From NCBI RefSeq assembly GCF_009870125.1, contig NC_046683.1, positions 65,301,869 to 65,365,868 on the forward strand: a stretch of DNA of 64,000 nucleotides. The letters run 5' to 3'. Below, in pieces: positions 12,768 through 23,529 of this stretch. The first letter of the stretch is position 1; each line of letters begins with the position of its first letter. Both the position numbers and the translations under genes were made by a program. The notes beneath the pieces are model-generated. The model was not told the origin of the DNA. It saw only the letters and a program-made list of their open reading frames with translations, and did no database searches. Source of the DNA: Drosophila pseudoobscura (lineage: Eukaryota > Arthropoda > Insecta > Diptera > Drosophilidae).

Positions 12768-14279
12768 CGGACTTATCAATAAAATATACCGGCCGACCCT
12801 CAGAAATATACTGAAACATACCATCTCATTAAAAAATATACCGTAAATATACTGACGAATTCAAGTTCTATTTTACATATTCCTCTTTTTTATCTTCCGT
12901 GGAATATTCTCAGCTATATAGAACATTTAGCCATGCCCACCTACTTTTATACGATTAATAAACTGGCTCATTGTTATTACTTGCTTTTATTGGATTTTGC
13001 ATAAAAAAAGGTTTTAGCGAAAAAGGTCAAACAAATGAAACGTAATAAAACGTAAGAGAAAAATTGTTCCAATTGTTCAATTTCTTTATTCCGTTGAAGA
13101 ATGCTGCCTAACTAAAACCATTAGCTCTGCCCACATAACTTTAGGCCAGTACTTTTAAGTACTCTATTTTATTGTATAGTGTATAAAACAAAGTTTAAGC
13201 AAAAAAGGGCAACAAAAAAACAGTGGCAACGTAAGTATGGAATGTAACGTAAGTGAGTATTAAACCCGGAGCTTGTGCACAGGTATACCCTATTTCGTTG
13301 ATATATATGAAGAAACTGTTTTTCCAAGCTGTTTTAAAACGTAATTAATATAGAAATGATCTCGGATTGTTATTTTTTGGACATATTAATGCATATGATT
13401 GGGGTCCTGTAAATATATCTCGATCCCGATACCCATATTTGGTTTCAGTAAGAAGACCAAAACCTTTAAAATATCGCTGAAATACCTTAAAAAAATAAAC
13501 TGACTAGTTTTGGGCTTTATTTGTGCATTAGATGACAAACATTCTCTTAGTTATTTAATATCTATTTCCCAGGATATGCAAAATGATGCTCAATCCGCGC
13601 AATGTGTCTAGCCCATACAAATTAGTGTTGCCAGCTACATAAGACATAAGAAAACGTAAGTGATTATGGAATACGCCGTAAGGAACTTTGTTGAGCTGAA
13701 AAGGACATTGTATCCCGGAAAAATTCCCTTGATTTGGGACAATTTCCCACTACAAAATAAAGAGTAAGTCCCAAAGAAGAGAGAGCAAGTACTAATAAAA
13801 TAAACGGTCTCACTCTAAAAAAAACCGAAAATGTATCAATAAAAATTAATAACGGAGTTTTACACACTGGCGCTTCCATGGTGTTTTTATGAAAAAAGGG
13901 CCGACCATTTTTTAAACGTACACATTTCCCCTTCAGGTGTCGCTTTCGATAATTACATAAGGATGTATAAAAATGTAGTTAATATATATCAACGGTGTAG
14001 TTAGCGTGTACAAAATTAGTTTAGTGGAAATCGTTGATGGCCGTTATCGCTTAAGCCTTATTTTATAAACAATCCAATAAACATGAGAGCTTAAAGTTAA
14101 CCAGTCTTGTAGGAAATCGATTTATCAATCGGATAAATAATAACCTTTGAGCTTAGGGGTCCTAGCTAGCTAGCAATAGTAAACCGAATATCGAAAACGG
14201 GGAATATGAGGAATTTCAATACAATTCTTCAGAGTATTTACGGTTTACTTTGAAACTGTGACAATATAAATATATTTTT
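12768..14279. other. AT-rich, repeat-derived intergenic block
   Basis: This 1.5-kb block differs from its surroundings in being AT-rich and in lacking microsatellites. It contains two degenerate copies (about 12930-13035 and 13130-13215) of a sequence also found near 27.8, 30.6 and 35.5 kb, recognisable by TTTATTG followed by a TATAAAA-like word and AAAAAGG(T/G)CAA. The word ACGTAAGT or a close relative recurs at 13230-13260 and near 13655. I see no coding frame and interpret the block as old mobile-element remnants. Confidence 0.5.
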
Positions 14280-14287
14280 TATCGATA
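14280..14287. promoter_or_regulatory. DRE (TATCGATA) upstream of the CYHR1-type gene
   Basis: Perfect palindromic DREF-binding site TATCGATA, 653 bp above the ATG at 14941. A TATAAAAA word follows at 14334-14341. DREs are typical of fly housekeeping promoters, so this is a reasonable promoter mark for the gene to the right; the start site itself cannot be placed. Confidence 0.5.
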
Positions 14288-14940
14288 TGTGCTCTCGCCT
14301 GCGACGAAAAAATGAGTCGTAATTTTAATGGGCTATAAAAAAGGGTATGGAAAACAGGGGAAAACAGCAAACGCGAATGACAAGGTTCGTACAAACCTCA
14401 CCTCGCGAGTGAGAACAAAATACCTTGAAGAAAAAATCGGCTTCTTGTCTTCATGGTATATTGGGCAAAAGAGGTGGATTTTTCCTCGCCTTGGCTTGCA
14501 TTTTTATCTGTTTATCTGTTGTCCACACCCTCTTTTTCCTCCCATCATGTAGAAAATGTGTAGTTACCGCGTAGTTGGCAGGCCTTACTTTTGTTTTTTT
14601 TTTCGAATCGCAAGCACAGACGACGATTTGTAACGGAACTGAGCTGAGTGGGAACAAAACAATTTAATGTACTAAATTGGTCCCCGTGTCCCCGGGAGAG
14701 CTGAGCTGCAAGAAATTGGGAAAAGCCAAGAAAGTTGTTGTGTGGTGCAATAGTGAAGTGCAGTTTGACACTGTTTGACTCGCACTGAGTGTGCGAGGTG
14801 TTTTTGTGTGTGCGTCAGAAAGAGAGCAAACGTCAATTTGGAAACCTGAGTGTGTGTGTTAGAGACATTTGATTTAGAACGAATCGAAAAAATAAAAAAA
14901 AATCTGTTTAAAAAGAAAGTAACAAAAAATAAGTAGAACC

Positions 14941-17900
14941 ATGTCAAATGTGGAATCTTCGAGTTCCGCGGCCCAGCAGCCCCCCACATCCACTCTGCCA
15001 ATGCTGGGGGACAATCAGGTGATGCAGGCCTCCACCTCGGCTAGCTCCACCTCGAACAGCAGCACCAGTAGCAGCAGTGGCAATGGCGGGGGCGGGGGCG
15101 GTGGCAACAACGTAGTGGGAGTGCCACTCGACACTCAGATCAGCGGTGAGCCGCCGTCCAAGAAACCATGTCTCGATGCAGCCTCCTCCAGTTCGGGGGG
15201 AGCTCTGTCAAGCGCTGCCGCGGCATCGGGAACACACGAGAAGCTGGCCTACCGCATCTCCACAGCCCTCTGCTGTGCCGTTTGCCTGGATTTGCCCAAA
15301 ACGGCCATGTACCAGGTGAGTGCAGCGTGGAGGCCCGAATTCTTTTCTTTTTCCCCCAAAATTTTAGCTACAGAAAAACTACAACAAAGGGCCTGTTTTT
15401 TTCTATCTGTGTGCGTGTGTGTGCGAGAGCTATAGTGTGTGTGTGTACCATTCTGTATACAAACAAATCGCCAGCTGTAAGAGGAAACCCACCCACTCCC
15501 TCCGTCGCCCCCAGAATGCACTACTCTCACAGCTGTGCTAGAGCGAGACCGACAGTACACTATGCTGCGTGTATTTATTTGCTCTCGTTCTCGCTTGCTG
15601 CTACGACTGTTACGTCGCCGCTGCCTTGCACTCGCCTTGAAAACAACAAACAGCAATGCCAGGCATCCGCTGCAACTGTTTCCCCCCACACACACGTTTT
15701 TGGTTATTTCTTACTGCTGCGCATATCAGAATTAAAGAGAGAGAGGGCCCCAATGTTCGCTTACGTAGCATACATACACACACATACGCTCTCGCTCTCG
15801 CTCGCACTCTGTGTCTAATGCACTTTATTGCGTTTTAGAGACGGGCGACAGAACCTACCCCCGCCAGGCACTCATTTCCAATTCCGCGTTGCATTTGACA
15901 CTCTGGGCCACTGTGGGCTGGCTCTGCTCCCCCTTCCACGACCCCACCCCGCTGACATTTGCGCAGTAACATTTACTGCAAAAGTTTTCTGTATTGCGTC
16001 ACGAAGCCGAAATCAGAATAGGAATTGCTGCTGGCTTTCCCGTAGAATCTATGTATGATGTGGTGTTGCTTCGATTTGGCCTATTTTTAGCAGCAGCTGC
16101 CCCGCTACGACTCGGCCCCATCACCAAAAGTGCTTGCAATGCTTTCAATTTGAATAAGTTTGCGTGTGTGTCTCTTTCAGCTTCCTCTCTTTCATTCCGC
16201 TTTTAAGGCCATTCTTTTTCATTCATGCGATAGCTTATTCTCTTCTGATTGATTAAATTATTTGTTCAAATATTGAGAATTTAGATTTTTTTACGTAATG
16301 CGTGGTTGAATTCGCTCTCTTTCGTTTTCGTCAAAACCAGCCACACATGCATGCATATGTGGGTACATCCATACATACATATATACATACATGTGCCGTG
16401 AAATACGATAACTGCGTCATTGAAACGTCTTTACGGTGGGCTTCAACTGGCATACATGCATAAATGATTTTAATGACGAAAATCTTCCGGTGAAAATGGT
16501 TTAGCAATGCTCGAAAGGGAATCTTTAAAATAGTATGCCAACAGGAAATGTGTCTGCGTTTTCAGGACCCCTTCCCACTGTATTGCCAAAACGTGACCAA
16601 GCCTACAAGCAAATGAATCATATCCCGTCCAAAGGTCTCTTGCCGCTATGATTGGGGAGGAAGAACAACCCGCATAAGTCAGAAAATTAATTATTATCTG
16701 CCTGCCCTCTGAAGCTATAGAAAGTTGGACAGAAACCATCGTGACTTTCCTCTTTTGCATTTCTATATCTTTTGATTGACATTTGCTAGTATGTGTGGGC
16801 ACTACTCGCATATACATGTACACAAAGTGTGTGCGTGTGTGCACGCTCTCTGTTATTGTTTTGCTTTAGCTGCGTTGTTTTGACACATTCGTTGTCCCTC
16901 TCTTGCACACCGCATGGGCTAAATCAGCTGTTCGGTCCCCGGGGAAAAGGTACTTGGATTCCTGGATTGGGATTCTGACAAACAACGCAATATTGAAAAG
17001 CTGGAAGGAAACGCTTTTAAGGAGACTGTTTCTTACGTGAAACAATCAGAATGCTGTTGCAGGTTGTTCTTTCTTTTGCTGTTAGATCTATAGACGTGTA
17101 ATCTAGAATAAACCCGTTTTACCAGTTTGTCTGCCACATGTGCATGTGTGTTTTCTTAGGGTGTCCGACAGAGAGAGACAGAGAGAGACAGAGAGAGGGA
17201 GAGGTAAAACATATACCTGTTAAAGAGAATGCTCGTACTAGTGTGTGTGATCTCTGCAGCATGTTTTCGTGCTACCTACATGCCTACCTACCCCGCTTTC
17301 TTCATCCACTTGCCCCCTTCCATCATTCTCGTGGCTTATTATCTACAAAAACATCATCAGCTGGGTTCTGTTGTGTCTGCATCGGTGAGAGAGAGTGAGA
17401 GAGCCCGAGCTAGAGAGCCAGAGGCATGATAGAGTAAGCACGAAGCGGGGATAAAACGGGTCAAGATTCTTCTTTTGTGATTCTTCTTTTCAAAAAACAA
17501 TCGAATCGGATCGTATTGAAGGCTGCTGGTGCTGCAGTTGCTCTAGGTCATAAATTAGCTCTCTCTGCGGACTTTTCGGAGTTCGTTCAACTTGCAGGCG
17601 ACACTGACTCCGAAATTGCCATTCCCTTTCCAGATGCATCTCTATATATCTATTTGTATACGTGTTTGTCTGTATTTGGGGATATATGTACACATACACA
17701 CATACATACATATGTACATGAACAAACCAAACGAACAATCAAACAATCGAACAATGTTGCTTATCGCTTGAAAGTCTCTCTCCCTCTCTCTCTCTGTCTC
17801 TGGAATGGTCGCATATGTCGCCTCCTCTGACGGCGGATGATTCCTGAAATAGAAATTCCAAAATGAAAGAGGCCCGCATACCCCCAGACCGAAATAACTT

Positions 17901-20393
17901 ACGAACCATACAGAAATAATGATATGAGGGCTGACAACGTGGTTCCTCCGACAACGGCGTCGTCCGGTCCCGTCCCGTCTCGTCCCGTTCAGTGCCTTAT
18001 CTGAATATTCACCCAACAAACTAACCCAACAATATCCATCAATTTCTCCTCGAAAACCATTTTTCAATTCAATTCCAAAAGAAATACACATCAACTACAG
18101 ATACAGAACTACACAGATACAGATACAGATACAGACACAGATACAGCGATTCCAGCTCCATTTAAGTGGCCCCTATTGGACCCAATACACACGAATAAAA
18201 CGATAAAGAATTGTGACCTTTAATCAGGAATCTATTTTTATAATTTTTGACTAGACTTTAACACCCTCTAACTATCGCTGCTAATGATTAATCCTAGTTA
18301 AGTCGATCTCCTAACATTTGTAAGCAAAAGACAAACAAAAGTAAACAAAAAAGAATGCAAAAAAAGTAAAAGATTGTAAATGTAAATGCTAAGTACTTAG
18401 AACCAGACTCCATCGTAGTATTAAAGTAATACTCTAAAATGTATACAAAAAAATAAACATAAAAACCAAAAAACAAAAAACGATAAAAATGGGAAAACCT
18501 CAAAAAAAAACAAAGAAAAAACTGATTTCAATAAATTTGCAGAGGAAAGTGCAAACTGGAAAATGCAATATAAAACCAAATCAAACATAGCGTTTTTATT
18601 TCAATCGGAATCGGAATGTCGGAATCTCGGAATGAAACCCAACGAATGAAACACAAGACCAACGGGGTCTCTGTACTATATATATTCTCTCTCTATACCT
18701 CCTCCTTTCCCCCACCTCCCCCCCAAAACAGATCACATTTATCTATCCGATCCACTCCATCCCATCCGATACGAAATGTCCATTACGTTCCATTACCCCC
18801 CTCCACACACACACACACACACACTCACTTCATCCCCACATAAAGACCGTATTTTGACTAATAGCAAACTTTTCTTCTTTTTTCTTTAATTGCAGGTTAA
18901 TTTTCATTCCACTTTTGCTTTAGTTTTTCAATCTACTCGTACATATATACATATATAGAAATATATCCATATCCATACTCATATGCTACCAATCAAATGT
19001 CTTGACAAGAGATCCTGCTAACACCACAATCTTTCTCTCCTCTGATCTGTTCAATTGCAGTGCCAGATGGGCCACCTGATGTGCGCCGCTTGCTTCACTC
19101 ACCTTCTGGCGGATGGACGGTATGAATATACATATGAACATGAACCCTGAACACACAACCATTGCTCTCCTCTCTTGCTGATCAAATTAAATCGTTCGCT
19201 TAACAATTTTGCATATCCTTTCATCATTCTGCAGCCTACGCGATCAGATTGCCACGTGCCCCAATTGCCGCGTGGAGATATCAAAGAGCACTGCATCACG
19301 TAACCTGGCCGTAGAGAAGGCCGCCTCCGAGCTGCCCAGCGAGTGTCAGGTATGTATCACACGGGTTTCATCTCTCTCTGTCTCTCTCTCTCTGACTTTC
19401 GTATCGTCCACAGTTTTGCAACAAAGAATTCCCATATAAATCTCTCGAACGTCATGAACAGCACGAGTGCCAGGAGCGTCCCACTAAATGCAAATATCAT
19501 CGCATTGGCTGCCAGTGGCGCGGCCCCTACCACGAGAGTGAGTGCCACCCAGTGTTTTATGGAAACCCAATAAAGCCTAACTCTGTAATCTTGTAATTCT
19601 GTAATTCTAACCAGCAACCGAGCACGAACGCAATTGCTCGCACCCCAAGAAGTCCGGCTACGAGGTGATGGCTGCCCTCGAAGCCCACGATCTGAAGATC
19701 AAAGAGGAGAAGAAGATGTTCAATACACTGATCGATTTGCTCAGCTACGAGAAGATCATCTTTAATGGTGAGAGGAAGAGACTGCGCTTTGGTCAGAGTC
19801 TGTATTTAATGATTGCTTTCCTGCAGATCTGCAAATGAAACCCTATCGCACTGACGAGTATGTACACAAGCTGTTCTATGAGACGGCCCGCTTTTCGGCC
19901 TTCAATCAGCAGTGGGTGGTGAAGGCGCGCATCAACAATAGCCAGCGCGATCCGCACCAGTCGAACGAGCGCACCATCACCTATCAGCTGATCCTGAAGA
20001 CCAAGACCAGCACGCCCATGAGCATACATTTCTTTGCCCTCAAGGGCCCATTCTCCGACATGAAGGTGTCGACACAGATCTACAAGCACGAGTTTACAGA
20101 AACGGTGGGCTACTCTCTATAAAATGCATATTCTCAAATATTTTCAATGCTAAAGCTTGAATTTCTCTTTTCATATGTATGTAGAACACTGAGAGTGATT
20201 ATTATGTGCTGCCGCTGCCCGATGGCATTGGAGGCAGCGGTTCAAGCGAATGCAATCGTATGCTGGCCAACAAAGGCATCAATTTTCGGTAGGCACCCTT
20301 GCATATATTATCCATCTGCACATAAATACATCTACTTATTCCATCTAATTCGTGTCTTGTTGCAGGCTGCTTATGTTTCTACTGAACAAGTAG
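14941..20393 (+). CDS. CYHR1/ZFTRAF1-type RING and TRAF-type zinc-finger protein
   Basis: Eight exons encode 411 residues: 14941-15315, 19061-19119, 19235-19349, 19414-19537, 19615-19767, 19827-20104, 20185-20288 and 20366-20393 (stop TAG). All junctions are GT-AG and the frame is continuous. Residues 1-100 are Ser/Gly-rich and disordered. Residues 112-156 form a RING-like finger (CCAVCLDLP to CPNC) split by the first intron. Next comes a TRAF-type zinc finger (CxxC at 182/185, then His/Cys pairs to about residue 240) and a conserved C-terminal domain ending in RLLMFLLNK. This order matches vertebrate CYHR1 (ZFTRAF1) and its fly orthologue, which I recall, without certainty, as CG32486. RING proteins of this type are presumed E3 ubiquitin ligases; the substrate is unknown. 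Intron 1 is 3.7 kb and the others are under 100 bp. The 3' end converges on the SLX9-like gene. Confidence 0.88.
15316..19060 (+). other. Large intron 1 of the CYHR1-type gene
   Basis: The donor GTGAGT follows codon 125 and the acceptor TTCAATTGCAG precedes 19061. The intron contains CA, CT and CATACATA-type microsatellites, a short ACAGAT tandem run at about 18107-18147, and an A-rich stretch at 18300-18500. I see no nested gene. Confidence 0.75.
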
Positions 20394-21238
20394 AACAGCG
20401 ACGATGAAAACGCGCAGAGAGAACCATATTCAAATTAGTCTAAGTTTGTTGTTTCAAAATTAATGTGCAAAAGCCTAGAAATAGTTGATATATATTTTCT
20501 TCTATTGTATATGTGTACACCCCAAAAACCCCATACTAATCCCAGCACACAAAAAACGACATATATTTGCAATCACGTCTAGAATCACACTGTAACGCGT
20601 TAGGTTGTAACCTAAATTAGTGAATAACTAAGATTAGGATCAATGTCCAGAAACAGCTTTCGAAATTTTTGTACATGAAAAGAGAGGCCACTTTTGGGGA
20701 ATATCTGTTTTTTTTTGTTTTGTTTTGTTTGTGCAGGCGAAGAATCGATTGAATGATTGGTGTGTTTGTCTAGCGTTTAATGATCTCACAGTAAGGAGCC
20801 GGCACACCCGCTAATAAAACAATAACCATAACGTAGATGTAACACTGTAAGAAGAAACGAACAGAAGAAAACACCAACCTAAACAGATTTACGAGTATAG
20901 AAACCATTCTTTGATGTAATTGTAGCTCTAGACATAGTTCTGTTCTCCATTAGAGGTGGAACACCCAGACTACACTACACTACACTACAAAACACAACAC
21001 ACATTCAATCTTTTCGAATTAAAATTGCGTTATGTTGACCGTCTACGTTTAAAAATGAATTGCTTACAACTTACATTCGTATGTGTAATATTTATATGCA
21101 TTGTCGTTAATGATAAATGATAAAACTATACCTAATGCATATACATTAATGATAAATCTTAATTAATAAATAAATCGAAAGTGCAAAGCAATGTCTTTCC
21201 TCTGGGATCAGGCACTTTTGGTGGATACGTATTCCAGT
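20394..21238 (+). other. 3' UTR/intergenic gap between convergent genes
   Basis: AT-rich DNA after the CYHR1-type stop. Candidate polyadenylation signals AATAAA occur near 20812 and at 21165-21170, only about 70 bp from the stop codon of the oppositely oriented SLX9-like gene, so the two 3' UTRs may abut or overlap. A short ACACTAC tandem run lies near 20972-20992. Confidence 0.5.
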
Positions 21239-21778
21239 CTATTCATTGTCTTCCTCCATCGTTCGGTACTTGTTGCGCACCAGGGATCCGATCACGCCAC
21301 GGGGGTTCTCCTTGAAGTGCTTGTCCTTGACGAGCTTCTCAAAGGACTTGGCGCGGTTCACAATATCAGCGCGCTTCTTTTTAATCTTCTGCTTGACGCT
21401 TAGCGGCGCCTCGGGCTCGGTGAGAGCCGTCTGCTCGGCGGCATCCTTCGACTTGCTCTTCACCAGCTTGTAGAGGTCCGAGAGCGAGGGCAGGGCATCG
21501 CGCAGAGGCTTCAGATCCCCAACGACGGGTTTCTTCTTGCTAGACTGGACATTCTTGCGCTCCTTCCTTGAGTCGGCGAAGCGCTGCAGCAGTTTCTTGT
21601 GCTTGAGTGCTGATTTCTCCTTCTTCGTTGTTGTCTTCTTGGGCGTGAGGGTCTTGTGCAGCAGTCGCTCCTGGCGCTCCGACTTGTTCAGCTGCGCCTG
21701 CACATCCTGCGCCTTCTGCTTGGCCACGCCCACAGCTCCTTTAGCCTTGGCTCGTATATTTTTCTTGGTTTTAGCCAT
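21239..21778 (-). CDS. SLX9/FAM207A-like ribosome biogenesis protein
   Basis: Single-exon gene encoding 179 residues, very rich in Lys, Arg, Gln and Ala. It starts MAKTKKNIRAKAKG, contains a central KKPVVGDLKPLRDALPSL segment, and ends in the conserved block EKLVKDKHFKENPRGVIGSL followed by VRNKY. This layout, a basic N-terminus with a C-terminal (F/K)xxNPxxxI block, is that of the SLX9 family (human FAM207A/SLX9), nucleolar proteins that act in 40S subunit assembly and export. The ATG lies 62 bp downstream of a perfect Motif 1 element, and the promoter is shared with the divergent Cdk8 gene. The assignment is by family pattern. Confidence 0.75.
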   Translation of the reverse strand: MAKTKKNIRAKAKGAVGVAKQKAQDVQAQLNKSERQERLLHKTLTPKKTTTKKEKSALKHKKLLQRFADSRKERKNVQSSKKKPVVGDLKPLRDALPSLSDLYKLVKSKSKDAAEQTALTEPEAPLSVKQKIKKKRADIVNRAKSFEKLVKDKHFKENPRGVIGSLVRNKYRTMEEDNE

Positions 21779-21839
21779 GATCGGTGAATTTTTACGGAAT
21801 CCAAAATCAAAACAAATGAAACGTGCTTGTGGCTTCTAA

Positions 21840-21850
21840 CAGTGTGACCG
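21840..21850 (-). promoter_or_regulatory. Motif 1 core promoter element in the SLX9-like/Cdk8 divergent promoter
   Basis: The minus strand reads CGGTCACACTG, a perfect YGGTCACACTR, 62 bp before the SLX9-like ATG. The whole divergent promoter is only 189 bp (21779-21967). It also carries CGATAG repeats at about 21868-21880 that resemble half DRE sites. Orientation suggests the motif drives the SLX9-like gene, and it may also help Cdk8. Confidence 0.7.
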
Positions 21851-21967
21851 TATACCGCACATAGATAACGATAGCGATAGTTGGTATCGGAAAGCAGCTG
21901 ATTTGGCGGCCGCATAATTTACAAACAATTTGTTGGATTGAATATTGAATTGGCCTATTTTAGCAAA

Positions 21968-23182
21968 ATGGACTACGATTTTAAAATGAAAACGCAAATG
22001 GAGCGCACCAAGGTGGAGGACCTGTTCAATTACGAGGGCTGCAAGGTGGGCCGCGGCACCTACGGACACGTGTACAAGGCCAAGTGGAAGGAGACGAGGT
22101 GAAGAAGCGCTGTTCGGAGAAAGAATGCCAAACATTGAATATTGTTTCTCTTTTACAGCGATGGCAAGGAGTACGCACTTAAGCAAATCGACGGCACCGG
22201 TCTGTCCATGTCTGCGTGCCGAGAGATCGCCTTGCTGCGGGAGCTCAAGCACCAGAATGTGATTACCCTTATACGGGTATTCCTCTCGCACAATGACCGA
22301 AAAGTGTTCCTGCTCATCGACTATGCCGAGCACGATCTGTGGCACATCATCAAGTTCCACCGTGCGGCCAAGGCCACCAAAAAACAAGTGGTTGTGCCTC
22401 GGGGCATGGTCAAGAGCCTGCTGTACCAGATTCTGGATGGCATACACTATCTGCACAGCAACTGGGTCCTGCATCGTGATCTGAAACCAGCCAACATTCT
22501 GGTGATGGGCGACGGCAATGAAAGGGGTCGCGTTAAGATAGCCGACATGGGTTTTGCCCGGCTTTTCAATGCCCCCCTGAAGCCACTGGCCGACCTGGAC
22601 CCCGTTGTGGTGACATTCTGGTATCGCGCCCCAGAGCTGCTGCTGGGTGCACGCCACTACACCAAGGCCATAGACATCTGGGCTATTGGGTGCATCTTTG
22701 CCGAGCTGCTGACATCCGAGCCGATTTTTCACTGCCGGCAGGAGGACATCAAGACCAGCAATCCATACCATCACGACCAGCTGGACCGCATTTTCAACGT
22801 GATGGGCTTTCCGCAGGACAAGGACTGGGAGGACATCAAGAAGATGCCCGAGCATCACACACTGACAAAAGACTTTAAGCGCTCCACCTACTCGACCTGT
22901 TCTCTGGCCAAGTACATGGAGCGGCACAAGATCAAGCCCGACAGCAAGGCTTTCCATCTACTGCAGAAGCTGCTGCTTATGGACCCCAACAAGCGCATCA
23001 CCTCCGAGCAGGCCATGCAGGATCAGTATTTCCAGGAGGAGCCACTGCCGACGCAGGACGTTTTTGCGGGCTGCCCCATTCCGTATCCCAAGCGCGAGTT
23101 CCTCACCGACGACGACCAGGAGGACAAGTCGGACAACAAGCGACAACAACAGCAGCAGCAGCAGCAACAGCAACAGCAGCAA

Positions 23183-23214
<32 letters not shown>

Positions 23215-23389
23215 ACAGCAGCAGCAGCAGATGAATCCCAACGAGCCGAATGCCAAGCGGGTGCGTCTGTCCGGAGCCGGGAACCAGCAGGACTTCCACC
23301 ACCAGCAGCAGCAGCAACAGCAACAGCAGCAACAACAGCAGCAGATGATGTTCAACCAGCAACAGAATTTCCAGCAGCGCTTCAACTGA
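21968..23389 (+). CDS. Cdk8: Cdk8, Mediator kinase-module cyclin-dependent kinase
   Basis: Two exons, 21968-22098 and 22159-23389, encode 453 residues. CDK8 with Cyclin C, Med12 and Med13 forms the kinase module of Mediator in the nucleus and phosphorylates RNA polymerase II regulators and transcription factors. Visible hallmarks are the Gly-rich loop GRGTYGHVY (28-36), catalytic Lys52, the SMSACRE helix (60-66) diagnostic of CDK8/19 and used for Cyclin C contact, HRDLKPAN (149-156, catalytic Asp151), the CDK8-specific DMG (173-175) replacing DFG, and the APE-type segment after TFWYR. The core is nearly identical to human CDK8. The C-terminal tail holds two polyglutamine tracts of about 29 and 14 residues encoded by mixed CAG/CAA, separated by a basic AKRVRLS segment. 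The gene is divergent from the SLX9-like gene and convergent with the glycerol kinase 141 bp downstream. Confidence 0.98.
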
Positions 23390-23529
23390 GTCACTGAGAG
23401 CACCGACAGACAGCATTTAACTACCACATCTACATATATTGACTAGCCGCTAAGTAATTTAATATCTTTAGTGTATAACAAATAGAGAGTAATGCCCAAA
23501 AGTAGAATAAGGATCACAGTCCACAAAAT

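Noticed and set aside
21836..22957. 373-codon open frame antisense to Cdk8
   Set aside because: It is the mirror of the conserved kinase codons on the plus strand; it has no domain pattern and its composition follows third-position bias of Cdk8.
22958..23427. Leucine- and cysteine-run proteins on the minus strand
   Set aside because: They are translations of the CAG/CAA tracts of Cdk8 in other frames.
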